Shown here in pieces: positions 41,253 to 50,658 of a stretch of 64,000 nt of DNA; within the stretch, counting starts at the first letter, position 1, and each line of letters begins with the position of its first letter. The translations under genes and the position numbers were made by a program. Under the pieces are notes generated by a model, which worked only from the letters and a program-made list of their open reading frames with translations, searched no databases and was not told where the DNA came from. The DNA is from Tangfeifania diversioriginum (GTDB lineage Bacteria > Bacteroidota > Bacteroidia > Bacteroidales > Prolixibacteraceae): positions 1 through 64,000 of the forward strand of contig CAMCBW010000016.1 in the NCBI GenBank assembly GCA_945873105.1, in the 5' to 3' direction.

Positions 41253-42728
41253 TCAATAGGAGAGTGCAAAGAGAACCCGACGACTGGATGGCTTGCCGGT
41301 TAAGATGCATTTTCCCTCCTCCTCTTCGCCATCGAAAGGAATGCAGCGTATGGTAGCCTTGGTCTCTTCCTTGATGATGGCCTCACTCTCCTTGGTACCA
41401 TCCCAGTGCGCTAGTATAAATCCCGGTTTGCTGGCCAGTCGCTCCTTAAACTCTTCGTAGGTATCCACTTTGGTGGTATTCTCTTCCCTGAATTTCAAGG
41501 CCTTGTTATAGATATTGTCCTGAATTTCAACAAGTAATTTCTCTATATGTTGTGCTATTCCTTCAAGCTGCTCAACTTTTTTCTCGAGTGTATCACGTCT
41601 GGCAATTTCAACACTGCCATTCTCCAGGTCGCGGGGACCAATGGCCAGCCGTACCGGAACACCCTTCATCTCATACTCGGCAAATTTCCACCCCGGACGC
41701 TGTGAATCCCGGTCGTCGTATTTCACACGAATACCCATTTGCCGGAGCTCCTTAACCAATACATTAACTTTCGCGGATATTTGATCCAATTGCTCAAAAT
41801 TCTTGTAGATAGGAACGATGACCACTTGAATTGGCGCCAGTTTTGGGGGCAGCACCAATCCGTTGTTGTCTGAATGTGCCATGATCAAAGCTCCGATCAA
41901 CCTCGTGGATACACCCCAGGAGGTAGCCCATACATACTCCAGCTTCCCCTCTTTGGAGGTAAACTGAACCTCAAAAGCCTTGGCAAAATTCTGACCCAGA
42001 AAGTGCGAGGTGCCGGATTGAAGTGCCTTGCCATCCTGCATCAGTGCCTCAATGCTGTAAGTTTCCAAGGCTCCGGCAAATCGCTCATGTTCGGACTTCG
42101 CTCCCTTTATCACAGGAACAGCCATGTAATTCTCCACAAAATCGGCATAGACATTGATCATCTTCTCGGTCTCTTCCAATGCCTCCTCTTTGGTTGCATG
42201 TGCCGTATGACCCTCTTGCCACAAAAATTCAGCAGTCCTCAGAAACATCCTGGTGCGCATCTCCCAACGTACCACATTGGCCCACTGGTTCACCAGGATC
42301 GGCAAATCCCGGTAGGACTGCACCCAATTTTTATAGGTACTCCAAATAATCGTCTCGGAAGTTGGCCGGATTATCAGCTCCTCCTCCAGCTTTGCATCCG
42401 GATCCACAATGATCCCCTTGCCATTTGGATCATTCATCAACCTGTAGTGGGTCACCACCGCACACTCCTTGGCAAAGCCATCCACATGGCTTGCCTCTTT
42501 CGAGAAGAAGGATTTGGGAATAAAAAGCGGAAAATAGGCATTTTCATGTCCGGTCTCCTTGAACATCTGATCCAGTGCCGCTTGCATCTTCTCCCAGATG
42601 GCATATCCATAGGGTTTGATCACCATACATCCCCGAACGGCAGAGTTTTCAGCCAGATCAGCCTTGCTAACCAGATCATTGTACCACTGTGAATAATTTT
42701 CCTCTTTTGTTGTAAGTTCTTTAGCCAT
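41253..42728 (-). CDS. proS: Prolyl-tRNA synthetase, archaeal/eukaryotic-type
   Basis: 491 aa from ATG 42728 ([16 protein letters not shown]); upstream in-frame sequence is intergenic. Class II motifs: motif 2 around [29 protein letters not shown], motif 3 near the anticodon-binding region, and a C-terminal domain ending with Tyr (LFALSY). It lacks the bacterial editing insertion; this compact type is standard in Bacteroidota. It charges tRNA-Pro. Confidence 0.97.
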   Translation of the reverse strand: MAKELTTKEENYSQWYNDLVSKADLAENSAVRGCMVIKPYGYAIWEKMQAALDQMFKETGHENAYFPLFIPKSFFSKEASHVDGFAKECAVVTHYRLMNDPNGKGIIVDPDAKLEEELIIRPTSETIIWSTYKNWVQSYRDLPILVNQWANVVRWEMRTRMFLRTAEFLWQEGHTAHATKEEALEETEKMINVYADFVENYMAVPVIKGAKSEHERFAGALETYSIEALMQDGKALQSGTSHFLGQNFAKAFEVQFTSKEGKLEYVWATSWGVSTRLIGALIMAHSDNNGLVLPPKLAPIQVVIVPIYKNFEQLDQISAKVNVLVKELRQMGIRVKYDDRDSQRPGWKFAEYEMKGVPVRLAIGPRDLENGSVEIARRDTLEKKVEQLEGIAQHIEKLLVEIQDNIYNKALKFREENTTKVDTYEEFKERLASKPGFILAHWDGTKESEAIIKEETKATIRCIPFDGEEEEGKCILTGKPSSRRVLFALSY

Positions 42729-42828
42729 TTTACTATTTTGGTATGATATTTGCTTGTATTCAGGTATATTTCCAATTGCAAAAATAAGGAAATTGAAGGA
42801 CTTTTTTAAATAGAAGGAGGAACAAAAG

Positions 42829-44355
42829 ATGAAAACTACCGTGAATCTCTTATTAGCCGTTGCACTGATGGCTACAGCCTGCACAACAGGCTCAAAGATC
42901 ACCTCCAGTGAATATTCGGATGATCTCTATTTCATGCCCGGAGATGCGCAGCCAATGGCACAAAAACCCGTCAAACAGGCCAAACCAGTTCAGCAGAAAA
43001 GTACTGTTTTGATGGAGGTTCAGGAAAATGAACAGGGCAAAATTGTAAACAATTATGTGGTCCCCAAAGGTAGCCGGTCCGACAAGAACGCCTATTACTT
43101 TGATGAGCAACCAGCCTATTCAGATACAATCTCTGAATACAAGGATGACAAGGAACAGGTAACCATCAACAACTACTACGAAGGTGACGAGATGGACTAT
43201 ACTACCCGTATCAGAACCTTCTATGATCCCTTTTTCTATGACCCATTCTGGGATCCCTACTGGAATTTCGGTTTCGGATCCAACTGGGGCTGGGGGGGTT
43301 ACTACCCATCTTACGGACTTGGCTGGGGAGGTTATTATCCCTCTTACGGATTTGGCTGGGGCGGTTATTATCCATATTATGGATTTGGATACGGATATGG
43401 ATATGGATACGGATGGGGTGGATACAATCCATGGTATCCTCCATATTACGGCGGCGGCTATTACCCGAACTATGGCGGATCCTATTACGCCGGGGATGTT
43501 TATGTAGGCAAACAGAACCATACAGGCAAACGTGGTGAATCCAATGCAGTAAGATATGGTGCCAACAGCAACAAAAGCGGAAGTTTCAACAATGCGAACG
43601 GGCAGGTTCTGGGTAGAAATCCAGGCACTTCCAGTGGCAGGTTGCAGAATATTGGAACGGTTCAAAATGGGGCCGTATCAGGCAACAGGACGGAAACCGG
43701 AGCGGGAGCCACCGGTACCAGACTCTCTTCAAACAGGGGCGTAAATACACCACAACAGGCAGTTGAAAAAACCGCTGTTCAAGGAAGTAAAAATCTCAGG
43801 GGAGAGACCATCTCCAACCTGCGCCGTTCAAATTCTGTCAACAACCAGGGAACCACCAATCCGAACCAATCACGCAGTACAGCCAGGCCTGCCACCGGAG
43901 GGAATGAGTATACACCAACCTACAACAAGCCAAGGATGAATACCCAACCTTCCTACAACAGCGGCACGACCAGGCAATACAGTTCACCCCAGTCGGGCAG
44001 CAGTACCACGCAGACAGGTCGTTACACCCGTCCACAGACTTCTGGCAGCGCAGTTCCCAGTTCCTCCAGGACTCAACAATCAAGCAGCTACCAACGAGGT
44101 TCAGTAAGCAGCTCCCAATCCCGGTCATCTGGCAGTGAGGGCAGCAGCACCAGAAGTTCATCTCCATCCTATTCAGGATCAAACTCCTCTTCCAGGAGCT
44201 ATTCGGCTCCCTCCTACAACAACAGCTCAAGCGGCAGTTTCAGCGGAGGAAGTAGCAGTGGAACCAGAGGTGCAAGCTCAGGCGGAGGTTTTAGCGGAGG
44301 TGGCAGCAGCGGCAGCAGTGGCAGCAGCAGCGGAAGCTCTGGCAGAACACGTTAA
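42829..44355 (+). CDS. Low-complexity Gly/Tyr/Trp- and Ser-rich lipoprotein
   Basis: 508 aa. Lipoprotein signal with Cys18 (MATACTTG). After a short acidic region ([15 protein letters not shown] at about 137-151) comes a run of [10 protein letters not shown] and GYGYGYG repeats (about 152-215), then a Gln/Asn/Thr/Ser-rich tail with many SSS and GGSSSG motifs to the end. The DNA is correspondingly repetitive, but reading is continuous. No catalytic domain is seen. Similar proteins are annotated only as hypothetical; an adhesive or scaffold role is possible. Upstream promoter region is divergent from proS. Confidence 0.8.
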   Translation: MKTTVNLLLAVALMATACTTGSKITSSEYSDDLYFMPGDAQPMAQKPVKQAKPVQQKSTVLMEVQENEQGKIVNNYVVPKGSRSDKNAYYFDEQPAYSDTISEYKDDKEQVTINNYYEGDEMDYTTRIRTFYDPFFYDPFWDPYWNFGFGSNWGWGGYYPSYGLGWGGYYPSYGFGWGGYYPYYGFGYGYGYGYGWGGYNPWYPPYYGGGYYPNYGGSYYAGDVYVGKQNHTGKRGESNAVRYGANSNKSGSFNNANGQVLGRNPGTSSGRLQNIGTVQNGAVSGNRTETGAGATGTRLSSNRGVNTPQQAVEKTAVQGSKNLRGETISNLRRSNSVNNQGTTNPNQSRSTARPATGGNEYTPTYNKPRMNTQPSYNSGTTRQYSSPQSGSSTTQTGRYTRPQTSGSAVPSSSRTQQSSSYQRGSVSSSQSRSSGSEGSSTRSSSPSYSGSNSSSRSYSAPSYNNSSSGSFSGGSSSGTRGASSGGGFSGGGSSGSSGSSSGSSGRTR

Positions 44356-44532
44356 TGGGATAATAATTTACAAAAGAGAGTGGGCCATCAAAGTCTTTTC
44401 TGCCTCAAACAACAAACTTTACCCAAGTAATGCTATCATAAGAAAATACGGGGGAAGTACAAATGATGCAGACAAGGATTGGCTTCTCCCTACTTAAATT
44501 CCAGCTAGCAATTAAAAATAAAATACACACAC

Positions 44533-46074
44533 ATGAAACCATATTTATTCATCTTTGCGATGATCCTTTTAGGATCTTCAGTTTCAGCTCAATATGTCGA
44601 CAATGCCCTCTTGTTTTCACAACAAAATTATGGATCCACTGCCCGGTTAAAAGCCATGGGAAACGCTTTTGGAGCCCTGGGTGGTGATTTTGGGGCGCTG
44701 AGTATTAACCCGGCTGGTGTTGCCATTTATCAACGGACCGAATTGTCGACCACCATGGGTCTTTTAAACCTCAATTCTACAGAATCCACCTACCAGGGAA
44801 GCAGCTTCAAGGAAGAAAATAACAATTTCAATTTCAAAAATTTCGGCTACGTCTCAGCCCTTCCTGCTTCAGGCAAGACTTCTGGACTGGTCTCCCTTAA
44901 TTTTGGGTTAGGTTACAACCGGTTGGCCAATTTCAACCAAAACACGGCTGTAGGTTCCAACAGCTCCCCCTATTCCCGCATGGATGCCTTTGCACAGAAC
45001 ACCAATGGCATCAACTACAACAATCTGGTAACCACCGATGGTTATGATCCCTACAACAGTGTTCCCTGGGAAAGTAAACTTGCCTGGGAGACCTACCTGA
45101 TAGACGTTAGTAATCCCACCGGCCCAGGGAACCAGTACACAACTTTTCTGCTCGAGAACGAAACAGTACAACAACTGCAAACTTCCAGCCAGGAAGGATT
45201 CATCAACGAATATGTCGCCACTTTGGGTGCCAACTTTAACCACCGGCTCTACCTGGGGATGACCCTTGGGATGCAGGATCTCTTTTTCGACGAGGCCAAA
45301 CTCTACAGCGAAAATGGAGATAATAGCTTGGGTTCCAATGCCGGAAGCTGGGGTAATTACAATTACACCAATTACTCCAGGTCTAACGGATTCGGCTATA
45401 ATTTCAAATTCGGAGCTATTTTCCGTCCTGTTCCGGTACTGAGGCTGGGTGTTGCCATCCACACGCCTACCTATTTCAAATTCAATGAATCCTACAGTTC
45501 CAGCATGAGTTCAGATCTAAGCGGTATCAGTGACGATGCCGACGGCAAACACAGCGAAAGTTCCCCGGTAGGTACCTATAAATATAATTTTCACACGCCA
45601 ATGCATGTGATTGGAAGTATAGCTTACCAGGTGGCAAAAAAAGCATTGATCTCCGTGGATTATGAATTCGTGGATTACGGTGCAATGAAATACAGCAATG
45701 GATTGGGTGGAGGTACCTTTAATACGGAAAACGGTGAGATAGAAACCATTTACAAGGCTGCGCATACTTTGCGGGTTGGAGCTGAATACAAACCAGTGAG
45801 TGCAGTGAGCCTGCGAGGTGGGGTCGAGTTCATCGGTAATCCCTACCAATCCTCCGCCTATGGCCTTTCCCAGCCGAATGCAGACTACAAATACCGCACC
45901 TACAATGGCGGAATCGGTTACCGCCATGGAAACTTCTCCCTCGATGTAACCTTTAGCCTCGGCGACAGGACCAACTTCCTCTACATGTACCAGGTGGAAG
46001 GTGTCAATGTGGATCCGGTTAAGTATCAATCAATGAACCACGAATTGCTTCTGACCCTGGCCATAAGGATGTAG
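44533..46074 (+). CDS. FadL/OMPP1-type outer-membrane transport protein
   Basis: 513 aa with signal peptide (about 1-19, ending SVSA). N-terminus of the mature part has the Gly-rich LKAMGNAFGALGGDFGALSINPAGVA pattern of the FadL/TodX hatch, followed by beta strands ending in a C-terminal aromatic-type stretch (LLLTLAIRM). This family moves hydrophobic molecules across the outer membrane. Ligand unknown. It is followed by a 30-bp perfect hairpin. Confidence 0.88.
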   Translation: MKPYLFIFAMILLGSSVSAQYVDNALLFSQQNYGSTARLKAMGNAFGALGGDFGALSINPAGVAIYQRTELSTTMGLLNLNSTESTYQGSSFKEENNNFNFKNFGYVSALPASGKTSGLVSLNFGLGYNRLANFNQNTAVGSNSSPYSRMDAFAQNTNGINYNNLVTTDGYDPYNSVPWESKLAWETYLIDVSNPTGPGNQYTTFLLENETVQQLQTSSQEGFINEYVATLGANFNHRLYLGMTLGMQDLFFDEAKLYSENGDNSLGSNAGSWGNYNYTNYSRSNGFGYNFKFGAIFRPVPVLRLGVAIHTPTYFKFNESYSSSMSSDLSGISDDADGKHSESSPVGTYKYNFHTPMHVIGSIAYQVAKKALISVDYEFVDYGAMKYSNGLGGGTFNTENGEIETIYKAAHTLRVGAEYKPVSAVSLRGGVEFIGNPYQSSAYGLSQPNADYKYRTYNGGIGYRHGNFSLDVTFSLGDRTNFLYMYQVEGVNVDPVKYQSMNHELLLTLAIRM

Positions 46075-46080
46075 CAGGGA

Positions 46081-46146
46081 AATAAGTTGAAATAAATAGA
46101 AATAGGTGGAAATATCTCCACCTATTTCTATTTATTTCAACTTATT
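46081..46146. terminator. 30-bp perfect inverted repeat between convergent genes
   Basis: Arms 46081-46110 and 46117-46146 are perfect reverse complements with a 6-nt loop AATATC. The arms are themselves made of the word GAAATA / AAATAGA. It lies 6 bp after the FadL-like stop and 20 bp from the cysN stop, so it is likely a bidirectional terminator. Confidence 0.85.
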
Positions 46147-46166
46147 AACGGCTATTTCACGCTCTC

Positions 46167-47462
46167 TCAAAGGATCATCCCCGCCCCTACTACATTGTTG
46201 GTGGCCTCATCGATCAATATCAAACTGCCGGTTTCCCGGTTTCTCCGGTAGGGATCAAAAAATATGGGCCGGGTAGTCTTGACAGAAATTTTGGCGATCT
46301 CATTCAACCCTATGGAAGTATCTTCGTGGAGCTCCTCCAGCGTATTGATGTTCACCTTGTAGGCAACTTCGGTCACCACGCATTTCATTTCGTTGGAGGT
46401 ATGCTTGAGCAGGTATTTGCCACGAAGCTGAAGTGGCTTGCTGTTGAGCCAGCACACCATCAAATCGATCTCCTGGCTCTGTACCGGTTGATTGACCGCA
46501 TCCACGATCATCGAACCCCTGCTGATATCTATTTCATGGGCCAGGCGCAGTGTCACCGATTGAGGGGCAAAAGCCAACTGCAGATTTTCCTCGCCAAAGT
46601 CAATCCCTTCAATAGTTGTTTTTTGACCACCAGGCAAGGCTACCACCGCTTGTCCAACCCGGAAGATACCTCCGGCGACCCTGCCTGCATATCCCCGGTA
46701 ATCATGAAACTGATCAGACTGGGGACGAATCACATACTGCACAGGGAAACGCGGATCGGTAAAATTGTGGTCACCTCCAACCGGCAACGTCTCCATCAGG
46801 CCGATAAAAGTAGGCCCGGTGTACCAGTCCATATTCAGGGAACGGTCCACCACATTGTCTCCCAGCTTTGCGCTGATGGGCAAAAAATGAACATCATTGT
46901 TTCCCAGTTTCCGGGCAACTTCCGTAAAATCAGTTTTAATCGCTTCAAAAACCTCTTCTGCAAAGTCGACAAGGTCCATCTTGTTGACACAAACTACCAC
47001 ATGTGGAATCTGGAGCAATGCTGCGATGTAGGCATGACGCCGTGTCTGTTCAATCACCCCGTTGCGTGCATCAATCAAAATGACGGCAGCATTGGCGGTA
47101 GATGCACCTGTCACCATGTTGCGGGTATACTGAATGTGCCCCGGCGTGTCAGCAATGATAAATTTCCTTTTGGGGGTGGCAAAGTACCGGTAGGCCACAT
47201 CAATGGTGATCCCTTGCTCCCGCTCGGCACGCAATCCATCGGTCAGCAAAGCCAGGTTAACCTCTTCTCCACCCCTGCTGATACTGGCCCTTTCAATCGC
47301 CTCCATCTGATCCTCGAAAATGGCTTTGCTATCGTACAACAATCTCCCAATCAAAGTACTTTTCCCGTCGTCAACACTTCCGGCAGTTGTGAACCTTAAC
47401 AGCTCCATATCCAAATATCCGATCTCTTTCCCGGTCAAAACTGCTGCTTTATCGTCTATCAT
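46167..47462 (-). CDS. cysN: Sulfate adenylyltransferase subunit 1 (GTPase)
   Basis: 431 aa. Translation-factor-type GTPase: G1 GSVDDGKS (28-35), G3 DTPGH, G4 NKMD, plus the EREQGITIDVAYRYFAT switch. C-terminal EF-Tu-like beta domains follow. With CysD it makes adenosine 5'-phosphosulfate from sulfate and ATP, driven by GTP. No APS kinase domain (CysC) is fused. It is downstream of cysD with a 114-bp gap that contains a hairpin-forming repeat. Confidence 0.96.
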   Translation of the reverse strand: MIDDKAAVLTGKEIGYLDMELLRFTTAGSVDDGKSTLIGRLLYDSKAIFEDQMEAIERASISRGGEEVNLALLTDGLRAEREQGITIDVAYRYFATPKRKFIIADTPGHIQYTRNMVTGASTANAAVILIDARNGVIEQTRRHAYIAALLQIPHVVVCVNKMDLVDFAEEVFEAIKTDFTEVARKLGNNDVHFLPISAKLGDNVVDRSLNMDWYTGPTFIGLMETLPVGGDHNFTDPRFPVQYVIRPQSDQFHDYRGYAGRVAGGIFRVGQAVVALPGGQKTTIEGIDFGEENLQLAFAPQSVTLRLAHEIDISRGSMIVDAVNQPVQSQEIDLMVCWLNSKPLQLRGKYLLKHTSNEMKCVVTEVAYKVNINTLEELHEDTSIGLNEIAKISVKTTRPIFFDPYRRNRETGSLILIDEATNNVVGAGMIL

Positions 47463-47493
47463 GCTAACTATATATCATTTCAATTATTAATAA

Positions 47494-47579
47494 AAAGCTA
47501 TTAGCTGTTAGCTTTTAGCTTTTAGAAAAACCAATTTATCCTGGAAGCTAACTACTAACAGCTAACTGCTAATAGCTTA
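47494..47579. repeat. AGCTATTAGC word repeat inside the cysD-cysN intergenic region
   Basis: Arm 1 (47494-47525: AAAGCTATTAGCTGTTAGC and more) and arm 2 (47544-47579: complementary words such as CAGCTAACTGCTAATAGC) can form a hairpin. Arm 2 touches the cysD stop codon. Same family as 9841-10006 and 63888-64000. Its place within an operon makes a terminator role partial at most. Confidence 0.8.
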
Positions 47580-48482
47580 AAAATATCCCTCTTTTTTCCT
47601 GTCTTCCATGGCTGCTTCCGAACGCTTGTCATCGGCCCGGCCACCGCGTTCAGTGACACGACTGGAAGCAACCTCCTGAATAATCTCTTCGAGCGTATTG
47701 GCCTCCGAAAGTGCTACACCTGTACAGGTTATATCTCCGATCGTCCTGCAGCGGATCCGCTTTACTTCTGCTTTCTCCCCGGGTTTCAGCTGCATAAATG
47801 GAGCCGTTGCCAGCCAAACACCATCCCTGCAGAAAACTTCCCTTTCGTGGGTGAAATAGAGGCTGGGCATTGGGATACTCTCCATCAGAATGTATTGCCA
47901 TACATCCATTTCCGTCCAGTTACTGATGGGAAAAACCCTGAAATGCTCCCCAATGTGTTTCTTCCCATTGAACAGGTTCCAAAGCTCCGGGCGCTGGTTC
48001 TTGGGGTCCCACTGACCGAATTCATCGCGGTGGGAGAAAAAGCGCTCCTTGGCGCGGGCCTTCTCCTCATCCCTGCGTCCGCCTCCCATGGCACAATCAA
48101 ATTTCATCTCCTCGATGGCATCCAGCAAGGTTACTGTCTGCAGCACATTTCGGCTGGCATTTACACCTTTCTCTTCAACGGCCCTCCCCTTGTCAATCGA
48201 TGCCTGCACATACTTGACAATCATCTTTGTACCGGTCTTTTCTGCCAGGTCATCCCGGTAGGTAATGGTCTCTTCAAAGTTGTGACCCGTATCAATGTGC
48301 ATCAGTGGGAACGGAACTTTGGCAGGGTAAAAGGCCTTTCTTGCCAAAAAAAACATAACGATAGAATCCTTTCCGCCCGAAAAAAGCATCACGGGATTCT
48401 CAAATTGTGCAGCTACTTCACGAATCACGAAGATCGATTCTGCCTCCAGCTCCCGAAGATGGTTAATGGTATGTAATTCCAT
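47577..48482 (-). CDS. cysD: Sulfate adenylyltransferase subunit 2
   Basis: 301 aa from ATG 48482 (MELHTINHLREL); the upstream in-frame part is not typical. PP-loop SGGKDS at 35-40, PLMHIDTGHNFEE, DCAMGGGRRDEEKARAKERFFS, and the C-terminal SSRVTERGGRADDKRSEAAMEDRKKEGYF. ATP sulfurylase subunit of assimilatory sulfate reduction; cysH is about 13 kb away, so the pathway is split. Confidence 0.97.
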   Translation of the reverse strand: MELHTINHLRELEAESIFVIREVAAQFENPVMLFSGGKDSIVMFFLARKAFYPAKVPFPLMHIDTGHNFEETITYRDDLAEKTGTKMIVKYVQASIDKGRAVEEKGVNASRNVLQTVTLLDAIEEMKFDCAMGGGRRDEEKARAKERFFSHRDEFGQWDPKNQRPELWNLFNGKKHIGEHFRVFPISNWTEMDVWQYILMESIPMPSLYFTHEREVFCRDGVWLATAPFMQLKPGEKAEVKRIRCRTIGDITCTGVALSEANTLEEIIQEVASSRVTERGGRADDKRSEAAMEDRKKEGYF

Positions 48483-48714
48483 AAAAACTAAATCATAGGT
48501 AAGATCATCAGCTCCGGAACATCCGGCTTTTAGACGAGCCACAAAAATAAACAATAAGATGAGAAATCCCTACTGAATGTCAATCTCTGTCCGGTGAAAT
48601 AAAATGACTTTCAACGCAGGTACTACACGTTCCTGATCCTCGAATGATCAACACCATGATGTTCAACAGGCAAAAGGGCTAATTGAAGTACAGCCAATGG
48701 ATAAAAAAATGCGA

Positions 48715-49362
48715 CTATGCCATCTTGACTATGATCGTGTAGAAGATGCCGGATATGTCATCGCATTTGTCGATGGCCTTTTCCAGGCTTGTAGCAATAT
48801 CTCTCTTTTTAATCAAATCAACGACATAGGTTTCCTGCTCAAAAAGAGTGGCCATGTATTGCTGGTAAAGGTCGTCTACCTGACTCTCCATCTCTCCGAT
48901 GCGTTGGCACGAATCAATGTACTTCTGAAAATCACTGATGGTATGAACATTGTGCAGGATGTGTTGAATTTCCCTGTTGGCTGAGAGAATTAACCCTGCC
49001 ATCTGGACAAACTCTTCCGGGAAAAGTGGGAGTTTATACCTTTGAACACGTTTGGAAGCAGAATAGAGGTGGTCCACAATCCGGTCCATGGCATAGACAA
49101 GGGAATGTATATCTCCCCGCTCAAAGGGAGTGATAAAAGAGTGGTTCAGTTCTGCATTTATTCTCCTGGTAATGCCGACTCCAGTCAGCTTTGCCTCGTT
49201 GATTTGAAAGATCAACTGTTGCCTCTTGTCAAGATCTACCTCTTCAAACAATGCGACAAGCAATTCGGAGGTGTAAACAAGATTGTCAACTGCAACAATA
49301 AACAATGGAAAAAACTTGTGGTCTTTGGGTACAAGAAAACTAAAAATTCGATCGAGCTTCAT
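48715..49362 (-). CDS. DUF47 / PhoU-like protein
   Basis: 215 aa, all helical: FSFLVPKDHKFFPLF at the start is the DUF47 signature, with helix bundles carrying conserved acidic residues (ALFEEVDLD, MDRIVDHLYSASKRV, IDKCDDISGIFYTII). DUF47 proteins usually pair with a Pit phosphate transporter; none lies next to it here. A strong three-repeat Pho box stands upstream, so expression under phosphate shortage is likely. Confidence 0.9.
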   Translation of the reverse strand: MKLDRIFSFLVPKDHKFFPLFIVAVDNLVYTSELLVALFEEVDLDKRQQLIFQINEAKLTGVGITRRINAELNHSFITPFERGDIHSLVYAMDRIVDHLYSASKRVQRYKLPLFPEEFVQMAGLILSANREIQHILHNVHTISDFQKYIDSCQRIGEMESQVDDLYQQYMATLFEQETYVVDLIKKRDIATSLEKAIDKCDDISGIFYTIIVKMA

Positions 49363-49417
49363 CCGTTGGTTTAGTTAATGATCGCAAATCTTTCAGCAGA
49401 GTTGGAAAAAATGATGG

Positions 49418-49465
49418 GTAAAGTTCCCATTTAGATGTTTCACATTGGTTACATTCCGATTACAT
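49418..49465 (-). promoter_or_regulatory. Pho-box promoter of the DUF47/PhoU-like gene
   Basis: On the minus strand three 7-mers ATGTAAT (49465-49459), ATGTAAC (49454-49448) and GTGAAAC (49443-49437) are spaced exactly 11 bp apart, followed after 14 bp by TTTAC (49422-49418), about 55 bp upstream of the start codon. Layout equals the three other Pho boxes of this region. Confidence 0.75.
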
Positions 49466-49580
49466 TTCGTCAAGAAAACCAAATAGTAAGCTTGACCCCA
49501 AATAGCTCCGGGTACAATCCTGAAGGAGAATTCCTTCCGCAGTTTCATCGAAACAGACTCCTGTAATTAATGGCTTGCAA

Positions 49581-50633
49581 TTAAATCTTGGCCATCCGGT
49601 TGGTCAACTGGTAACTCAATTCCCAACTGTTGCTGCGAATAACACTTTGCACCTTCATTTCAAGGATTTTCCGGACAATTACCCGGGTTAAATCAGGATA
49701 ATTGACTTCAACCCTTGGGCCGCAATCCAGCCATTCTCCAATTTTGGCCAAATATTTTGTCTTTAAATCCTTGATAACCGGAATACCCATCTCCTTTAGC
49801 GCTTCAGCATTGCACTGCTGCTCGTACTGTCCGTGCATGGGTATTACCATCAATTTTTTCTTCAGAAAAAGTGCCTCAGCCGGTGTTTCGAACCCAGCCC
49901 CGCACAATACCCCCCTGGAACGGGCCATATCCTCCACAAAGCTGTTGTTTTCAATGGGTTTTATCTGGATATTCCCGGTTTGGTAGGACTTCCTGGCATG
50001 TTTGGAGAAAATATGCCAATGGGTATTTTCAAAGCGCGACAAGTAGGCGATCAGGCGCTGGTCATCAAATGCCGGCAAATAGACGGTGTAGTAGTTCAGA
50101 TCCTCCACAACGGAATCTCTGACCTGCTTTCTGATCACGGGGGTGAAGATAAACTCGTCATAGGGCTTAAAATGAAACCCAAAGTTAAGGGTAGATGGTG
50201 CATAGTTTTCAAGAATCCACTTGCCCAGCAGATCCTTTTGGTCAGGGATGGGAACTCTGCTGCTCTTCAGTGACCCCTGGTGACTCAAACTGATGCACTG
50301 TACATTTTTGCGTTTGCAGGCCCAGGCCGAAACCGGTTCAAAATCATTGATCACCAAGTCATACTCCTCCACGGGCACCTGGCTGATCTCCCGGAAGAGC
50401 CAGAAGAAATTTGCCCGGGTGATGGTCTTCCAAAGGTCAACTCCCCCTGACTTTCCAAAAACAAAACTCAAACCCTTGAAACGATATTTGATGGGATAGC
50501 CAAGACTAACATCACATTGGGTGCCGCTTACCAGGATATCGCATTGACAAAATTCCTGCAGGTGGGGAATAATATCCCGGGCCCTGCTGATATGCCCGTT
50601 CCCTGTTCCTTGAATCGCATATAGTATCTTCAT
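49581..50633 (-). CDS. MurG-like glycosyltransferase, probable glycolipid synthase
   Basis: 350 aa from ATG 50633 (MKILYAIQGTGNGH). N-terminal GTGNGHISRA is the Gly-rich acceptor loop of GT28-type enzymes; the C-terminal half has GAGFETPAEALFLKKKLMVIPMHGQYEQQCNA, the nucleotide-sugar site with the conserved Gln-Glu/Gln. It follows the metallophosphoesterase by 25 bp. In marine and rhizobial bacteria a PlcP phospholipase and an adjacent glycosyltransferase replace phospholipids with glycolipids when phosphate is scarce; the Pho box before this operon supports the same role here. Sugar donor unknown. Confidence 0.85.
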   Translation of the reverse strand: MKILYAIQGTGNGHISRARDIIPHLQEFCQCDILVSGTQCDVSLGYPIKYRFKGLSFVFGKSGGVDLWKTITRANFFWLFREISQVPVEEYDLVINDFEPVSAWACKRKNVQCISLSHQGSLKSSRVPIPDQKDLLGKWILENYAPSTLNFGFHFKPYDEFIFTPVIRKQVRDSVVEDLNYYTVYLPAFDDQRLIAYLSRFENTHWHIFSKHARKSYQTGNIQIKPIENNSFVEDMARSRGVLCGAGFETPAEALFLKKKLMVIPMHGQYEQQCNAEALKEMGIPVIKDLKTKYLAKIGEWLDCGPRVEVNYPDLTRVIVRKILEMKVQSVIRSNSWELSYQLTNRMAKI

Positions 50634-50658
50634 TTTAAGACGTTTTAGAGTGATCAGT

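Noticed and set aside
46326-47399. Long plus-strand ORF of 357 codons
   Set aside because: It lies wholly antisense to cysN, whose GTPase motifs are intact; no domain is visible in the antisense frame.
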